DNA of 64,000 bases, taken from positions 724,426 through 788,425 of the forward strand of contig MNCI01015029.1 in NCBI GenBank assembly GCA_015680685.1. The letters are read 5' to 3'. Positions 58,400 to 64,000 of this stretch are shown here, piece after piece. The notes beneath the pieces were generated by a model, which saw only the letters and a program-made list of their open reading frames with translations, was not told the DNA's origin and made no database searches. How positions within the stretch are numbered: the first letter of the stretch is position 1; each line of letters opens with the position of its first letter. Source of the stretch: Gnetum montanum (lineage: Eukaryota; Streptophyta; Gnetopsida; Gnetales; Gnetaceae). The position numbers were made by a program, and so were the translations under genes.

Positions 58400-59396
58400 A
58401 ATTTTTTAGGGTCTGTCTCAATCCTTGCTTGTGAGATTCTATGCCTAAACACAATGCCCTCCTAGACCATGAGATGGATCTTCTACCAATTGAGTTTAAG
58501 ATTGGTCTCCACACATCTTTTAAGTAGTTTCTCAAGGTAGTTTAGGGCTTGCTCGAACATATCATCATAGGTGGAGAAGTCATCCATGAAGACATCCATC
58601 CCGCTACCAAACTGCTACTAAAAAATACTCAACACAAGGCATTGGAATGTTGCAGGGGCATTGCATAGACAAAAGGCATATTTTTATATGAAAAAGTCCC
58701 CAAGGCACCTATGAATGTTGTTTTGGATTGATCTTTTGATGTGATTTGAATATAGTTATGGCCACTATAACCATCCAAAAATTTGTAATAACAATGCTTA
58801 GAGATAGTGTCCAACACTTGGTCTACAAATGATAATGGAAAATGATCTTTGAATGTCACCATGTTTAATAGCTTGAAATCAATGCACACCCTCCACTTAC
58901 CATCTTTATTTGACATAGTCACAAGTGGGCTAATCCACTTGCTATCTGCAAGTGGATAGGTGAATTTTACCTCGAGGAGTTATTTAATTTCCTCTTTGAT
59001 GATCTGTTTCAATGTAGGATTTAGCCACCTTTCTAGCTGCCTCTTTGACTTGATGGAAGGATCAATATAGATGTGATGTTGGCATATATGAGGATCAATT
59101 CCTATGAGTTTAGGATATGACTAATCAAAGGTTGTTGGCCATTTTTTGACCATCTTCAACAACATTCTTTTCTACTCAGGAGCAAGGTTAGCATTGATTA
59201 TTACTAGCTTCCCATTTTTTAGAAATGCATATTCCATGCCAGCATGTAGAGTTTTCAGCTCTAAGGGCTCCTCAGAGATTTTCAACTCTTTCCAATAAGT
59301 ATCATCAGGTTCATCATCAAAGAGCTGACAATGAACTTGCTTCATTTCATCCATGCCTTCAACATAGGCACACTTTAAGCTCTCAGTTGGTTCCAT
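58400..59396 (-). pseudogene. pol: E4 reverse transcriptase
   Basis: The lead-in 'GIDPHICQHHIYIDPSIK' and 'RWLNPTLKQIIKEEI' is typical of Athila. The core follows: 'DSKWISPLVTMSNKDGKWRV', 'CIDFKLLNMVTFKDHFPL', 'YYKFLDGYSGHNYIQI' and the catalytic 'VFMDDFS' (58574..58593). All three catalytic aspartates are recognisable, but several stops interrupt the frame, one just before the FMDD block at about 58629. Confidence 0.88.
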
Positions 59397-59429
59397 GCAA
59401 AGTGTGATACTTTTAGAATTAGCTATTAG

Positions 59430-60060
59430 CCATCAGGTGCCCTCCTATTTTTTGGTTATTCTGTATAGGAAATTTTGAATTTTAGATTCATTTGCACACT
59501 ATCTGCATGCTTTGATTGATGTTCTTTTGATAGACCATAACTTCTACATAGAGTTGTACCTTGTATCATTGTACGTGATGCATGGAACTCTCTTCTTTTT
59601 AATCTTTTCAAAAGAATTTTCCTTAAAAATTTTCAGGAAAATTTCTTTGATGCTCATTTGTGCATCAATAGTGCTTAAAAATGCCCTCCCCATAATTATT
59701 GGGAAATTTCCATTGTAGTTATCAACCTTGATCACTAGGAAATTGGTAGGATAGGACCACCCACAAACAGTGGACACAATGTCCTCTACTAATCCCAAGG
59801 AAATAGTGATGGATTAATCTACTAATTCTAAACGAATTTTACTCTTCCTGAGAGAAGGTAGGTTCTAAGCTTTGTACATTTAATGGAAAATCATATTAAC
59901 ACTAGAATGTAAATCAAGAAGAGCCTTGCATGGCTCATTTCTAGCAATCTATAAGTAGATGGTAAAACTTCTAGGATTAGCTCTTTTCTTGGAAAGGTTG
60001 CTAGCCTTGATCCAATCATACATAGCATAGATTAACATGACTGTGCAGATTTTTGAAGGC
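59430..60060 (-). pseudogene. pro: E4 aspartic protease
   Basis: Homologous to the E3 protease: 'SKIRLELVD', 'LGLVEDIVSTVCGWSYPTN', 'FPIIMGRAFLSTIDAQMSI' and the conserved 'VPCITYNDT' at the end. The active-site block reads 'CKALLDLHSSVNMI', where E3 has Asp-Ser-Gly; the Gly is lost, so the enzyme would be inactive. Stops lie near 59818 and 59867. Confidence 0.8.
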
Positions 60061-62495
60061 ATTTGATTTGAAGGGCTCTCAAAAGGAACAGATGCAAAGG
60101 ATGAAGGAGACACAAGGTGACTACCCACATGAGTTAGTGAGGGCTTTTTAGGGCTATTGGTTTAGAAGAATGATATTTTATGGGATCTAGATTCTAAACC
60201 ACTTGATGGAAAAATTAGTTGCAAGTTAACAATCCTAGTAGCATTATGTTGCTATGGTTGTGCAGGAATTTTGCCCTGCATGAATGAAGTAGGTGCTAAT
60301 TGGGTCGAGGGAGGAGGAATATGTGCTAAAGGATGAGGAGGGTGATAAGGATATGGGGATTACCCTCTAAGAGATGGAGAATGAGTTCTATAATACTCTG
60401 AAGGGTAGTTGTGATGCTAGAATGAGATGTGATTAGAAGAGTCATGTAGAGACATGGGTTGTTGAACATAGTAACCATATGGATTAGGCTTTTTATAAGG
60501 GTACTACTACCTTGGTGGTAGCATCCCTCATAATTATGGTTGTTGCCATTGATAGTACTTCTTATACAATTGTGGTGGAGTTCCACTTGGATAATAAGCT
60601 TGTTGTTGCTGGTGGAACTAGCTTAGATTGCCTTGAGGATAAGGCAATCTTTTGGGTGCTTGCCTTCTTACTAGTCTAGGATTCAAAGCATACAGCCCAT
60701 ATTCCTAAAAGTGTGACATCATAGGGAAAAATCCCATTAGATGTTTATATTGGTAAATTCCACATTCATCATCATCATTTGATTCTGACTTCACAACCTC
60801 TTCCACTGTACTAGCTTTGCCCTTAACCCTTTGGTAGGCACATTAAACTTCCTTCCTTCTCTTACAATCACAATCACTATCTTGCTCTTTGGATTCCTCT
60901 ACAATTTTTAGAGTTATTTGAAATTTTTCATCCAAATATTCCCATATTTTTTCCACTTTAGTCAAAATTTCAAAATAGATTTTTAAATCAGCAAGGTTTT
61001 TTGCTACACCACTTCATCAAGTGGTTCCTCCCCCTCACTGTCACCAAAATGGACCTTCCGTTTTTTGATGGAAGGGTCCCGATTTTACTTCTTAGCATTT
61101 TCTCATTTCCTCAACTCACCTTCTTCTTTTGCATCCTACTCAATCAACCTTTCAATCTTATTCGCTCAAAGTTATGATAATCTTCCTTTGGCATAAGCCT
61201 TAAGGATTCTCCTCATTTCTGATCAGAGCCCATTTATGATATGGAGAATCTATTCTTGTTGAAAATAATCATGACCTAAACACTTATGCAAAAGAAAATA
61301 ATACATGTCCATGACTACATCCAAGGATTCATGTGTTCCTTGTCACCAACCTTGGATTTTCTTTCTTAAATTAAAAACTCTGGAGCATGTTTGATATTTA
61401 TCATGAAATAGCTCAAACATTATACTCCATCTTCAAATTGATTTTGGCTCCAAGGAGCAATACCAACTTTCGACTTCTTTTGTTAGTGTCTTGGGAAATA
61501 GGTTAAGTTTCTACTAGTTATTCTCTATATTCTGTAAGGCACAAGCATCATGAAAGGCTTAAAGATGGATTTGTGGATTTGAGTTGTATTCCCTCTCAAA
61601 TCTAGGGATATTATTCATATCCAACCTCTTGATTCTACTATCTTTTACATGCTTGGTTGGAATTGTAATTTCCTCTGCAATGTTTAGTATGCTTTGAGTT
61701 TTAGCAAAGGTTAATCGTTGTGATAATTTTGATGATGCCTATGATATCCTCTGCTATCCCTTCATTCATGGCAGGGCCTATGGTCATTGTTCCACCATTC
61801 ACCACCATCATGGTTTCATCCCCTATGGTTTCGATCAAATTCAAATGAGGAAGAAGAATATGTAGATGAAGAGGGTGAAGAGGGAGAAGGACTATCATCA
61901 TCATGGTATCTACCACCTTCTCTCTGCTTATCATGGCCATGACCATCAAGTTTATCATCATTAGGATTCTTGCCTCAGCCCTTGCCTTGACTCTCACTTT
62001 TTCCTAAACTGAAATTATTAATAGTGAACTATAAGTTTAGGTTCAAGCCCCCTTCACCAGAGTCAAGGCATGGAGAATCTTCATGTTGAGAATCCCTAGA
62101 GGGGAGGGGGGGTCATCTTTGTCATTTTGATTTATTAGGAACAAGGGTTAGTGAACCATTTTCCCTTCATAGCTTCATGGCACTTCCCCTAGTGCCAATC
62201 TCATTTGCGTTGTGGTTTTGTGAGATAGTAGTTCTAATAGTCATGGTGATACACAACATATTCATCATGGAGATCTTGGATGTCTAACCTCTTAAGAGTT
62301 TGGAGTAACATCCCAAGAATAGATCGATTAGGTGGCAACACAACATTGCCCTCCATATCTTTCCACTGCAGCTATTCATCCTAATGTAGGATGAAGGTAA
62401 AATTAGGTACAAACTCATCTAGATGAGTGTACATCACTTTGAATTCATGGGACATTGGCAGTTTTGATTCATCATGCCTGTGAGAAGAAGAACAT
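60061..62495 (-). pseudogene. gag: E4 gag
   Basis: An ATG is at 62495, but the homologous frame is best seen from 'YTHLDEFVPNFTFILH' (near 62420) and 'LQWKDMEGNVVLPPNRS', as in E3. Then follow an R/H/D-rich region (about 62000..61700), capsid-like sequence with several shifts (61580..61200), charged helices, the knuckle position at 60722..60766 (only the first Cys and the His remain) and the P/Y-rich linker ('YYPSGTPPQL', 'NPYGYYVQQ'). Many stops; not functional. Confidence 0.75.
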
Positions 62496-62640
62496 TTGGA
62501 TTAAAAGAAAAATTTAGTGTGCTTTAATTATTATTATTATTATTATTTTATTTTTTTGAATGATTGCAATGTAGGGTTTGTTCCTATAGTCTCAAATAAA
62601 ATTCACTAAGTCCTAGATAGCACATGTATCAAATTACAAA

Positions 62641-62658
62641 TTCCCAGCAATGATGCCA
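62641..62658 (-). promoter_or_regulatory. E4 primer binding site
   Basis: Sense TGGCATCATTGCTGGGAA, one base from the 5' LTR; a decayed Athila-type site. Confidence 0.75.
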
Positions 62659-62659
62659 A

Positions 62660-63551
62660 TGATAAGCAACAAGTAGACCCTACATCCAACTATACAAATC
62701 ACTAAGAATTTGTGTGTAGTCTAGTTAAATTCTATGGATTTCTAGCCTTCTAAATACACTAGTCTTTAGGAAGTGAAACTAACCATTGCAATTGTTGTCT
62801 TCCCAATTACACTTGTGAAATGCAAAGGTATGGTTAAGTGTGACTGAGACATATGATTTTTATCATTTTTACATTTTATGTTGTAAGTCACCTAAAAATA
62901 AAGAATGATGAATAGAGTAATTTAATTTGTAATTTAACCTAACTAGCTAACATTTAACTAATCCTAACATAAGCATTCATTCCCACTTTTTGTACACATC
63001 TTGAACACATTTAATGCTATTAGGTTACTAAACATTAAGTGTTACTGGGATTACTAAGCATCAAGCATATGCTAGAAGTGGTTGTACTTATGTGCTTAAC
63101 TAACTACTATTTAATTTAGCTTAGTCTAGCTTAATTAATTACTCAATTACTTAAAACATTAAAGAAAATGATTTAAAATATTAAATGCATAAAGAAAATA
63201 AGTAATCTATTTCAAGGTCCTGCAAGGTTTATCAAAATGCTCATCTTTATTGCTGCACACATTGTACTACTTAGGTACAACAATGCTAGAATAAAGATCC
63301 ATACATTCTTTGACTCCTATTGCAGGCACTTAGAAAAATATTCTAACTTTTGAATAACAAAATTGCAAGAGCATCACTACAACTATAAGACTTATGTCAT
63401 AAATGCAACTGGTGAGTGTGTATTTATAGGAAAAATAGGGAGCCTTGTTGATGGTTATGCATCAACAAGTAAAACCTTATGTTGACAAGATCATGTCGAT
63501 GGGATCATGTTGATAGCATCCCATCGATGTAGCCAACCAAACGACTCATCA
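62660..63551 (-). repeat. E4 5' LTR
   Basis: Edges TGATAAGCAAC and CGACTCATCA, followed by TAAAG. Sense TATAAATA at 63421..63428, AATAAA at 63246..63251. Confidence 0.95.
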
Positions 63552-63556
63552 TAAAG

Positions 63557-63894
63557 CTTCATTTCATTTTTTTCAAATGTCAAAAGGGGATGGGATCAAT
63601 TGAGGTGAAGATTTTGGACCCCTAAAATAAAATGTATTATAAAGAAAAACATTCAGAGTGTAGCTCACCTATATAATTTTTAGTTTTGGGTTTTGCTTAT
63701 TTTAAATGATTTTTGATAGTTAATTTTCCATGGTGTTCTTTTTCATTATGAATAATGGATTGGGAATTATTTAGTTATAATGTGTGAAAAGGAAATAAGA
63801 TTATAGATTTATTAAAAAATGATAAAGGTACAATTATGAAATGTAATAATTGTAATACAGGCTACCCCAAGATATATAGATCAATTAAAACTTT
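63557..63894. other. intergenic DNA
   Basis: AT-rich; nothing recognisable. Confidence 0.4.
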
Positions 63895-63985
63895 ATAACT
63901 CAACATTAACCACCGCAATTCAACCCATGATTTGAACCTTTCAAATCAAGAGTCTAAGCACTAAGCTAATACCTCATTGTTAATG
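63895..63985 (-). repeat. tRNA-like SINE fragment, family B
   Basis: In sense 'GAGGTATTAGCTTAGTGCTT' (A box), 'AGACTCTTGATTTGAAAG' and GGTTCAAATCATGGGTTG (B box). It is the clearest family B head, on the window edge, so its end cannot be judged. Confidence 0.5.
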
Positions 63986-64000
63986 GTGAATATAATAGAC

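Larger units (their letters stand above)
50446..63551 (-). mobile_element. E4: Athila-like LTR retrotransposon with full gag-pol and a third ORF
   Basis: LTRs of 873 and 892 bp and a perfect target-site duplication TAAAG (50441..50445, 63552..63556). In sense: PBS, gag, protease, RT, RNase H, integrase, a long non-coding stretch, a third ORF, PPT, 3' LTR. This is the complete layout of the family to which E2 and E3 belong and therefore the type of element that could have mobilised them. This copy is badly mutated, with many stops and frameshifts and damaged protease and integrase active sites. Confidence 0.95.

Noticed and set aside
63895-63985. Functional tRNA gene
   Set aside because: A and B boxes are present, but no acceptor stem pairs and no complete cloverleaf can be drawn; related copies have the same defect.
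1-64000. CRISPR arrays, operons or bacterial-type genes
   Set aside because: There are no regularly spaced identical repeats with unique spacers; splice sites, LTR elements and SINE-like repeats show a plant nuclear genome.

Overview
This is nuclear DNA from a land plant with a large, repeat-rich genome, most likely a seed plant and possibly a gymnosperm (the species is inferred loosely). It is AT-rich and low in genes. Most of it consists of LTR retrotransposons inserted into and beside one another. Four complete LTR-to-LTR elements and one solo LTR could be delimited to the base, because each is flanked by a perfect 5-bp target-site duplication: E1 9983..28893 (CTAGC), E2 29933..46038 (CAAAT), E3 34528..41350 (AAAGG, inside E2), E4 50446..63551 (TAAAG) and a solo LTR 32856..33743 (ATGAG, inside E2). 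All four elements are coded on the minus strand; the solo LTR is on the plus strand. None can encode an intact polyprotein.

Layout: 1..9977 is old intergenic DNA with a Ty1/copia relic, small tandem duplications and a duplicated pair of first-exon-like segments. E1 is a Ty3/gypsy element of the Tat lineage, recognised by its second, archaeal-type RNase H after the normal one. Between gag-pro and pol, on the opposite strand, it carries a seven-exon gene of about 1,000 codons with canonical splice sites (17776..22674). The gene starts with an FCP1/HAD-phosphatase-like domain that has lost its catalytic residues and is broken by about ten nonsense codons. A 693-bp segment of it appears twice around a 635-N gap and is almost certainly an assembly duplication. 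E1 also has a tandem-repeat array between integrase and the 3' LTR.

E2, E3 and E4 are one family with an Athila-type primer binding site and LTRs starting TGATGA and ending TCATCA. E4 has gag, protease, RT, RNase H and integrase plus a long third ORF in the env position. E2 and E3 keep gag, protease and the C-terminal tail of the polyprotein but have lost RT, RNase H and integrase, so they look like non-autonomous gag-pro derivatives that would need an E4-like partner. 46039..50445 holds relics of a LINE and tRNA-derived SINE-like sequences.

The most unusual object is the antisense, intron-bearing gene in E1. Its introns would survive an RNA intermediate only because it is antisense, and it sits where related Ogre elements have an intron. 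No intact host gene was found in the window.
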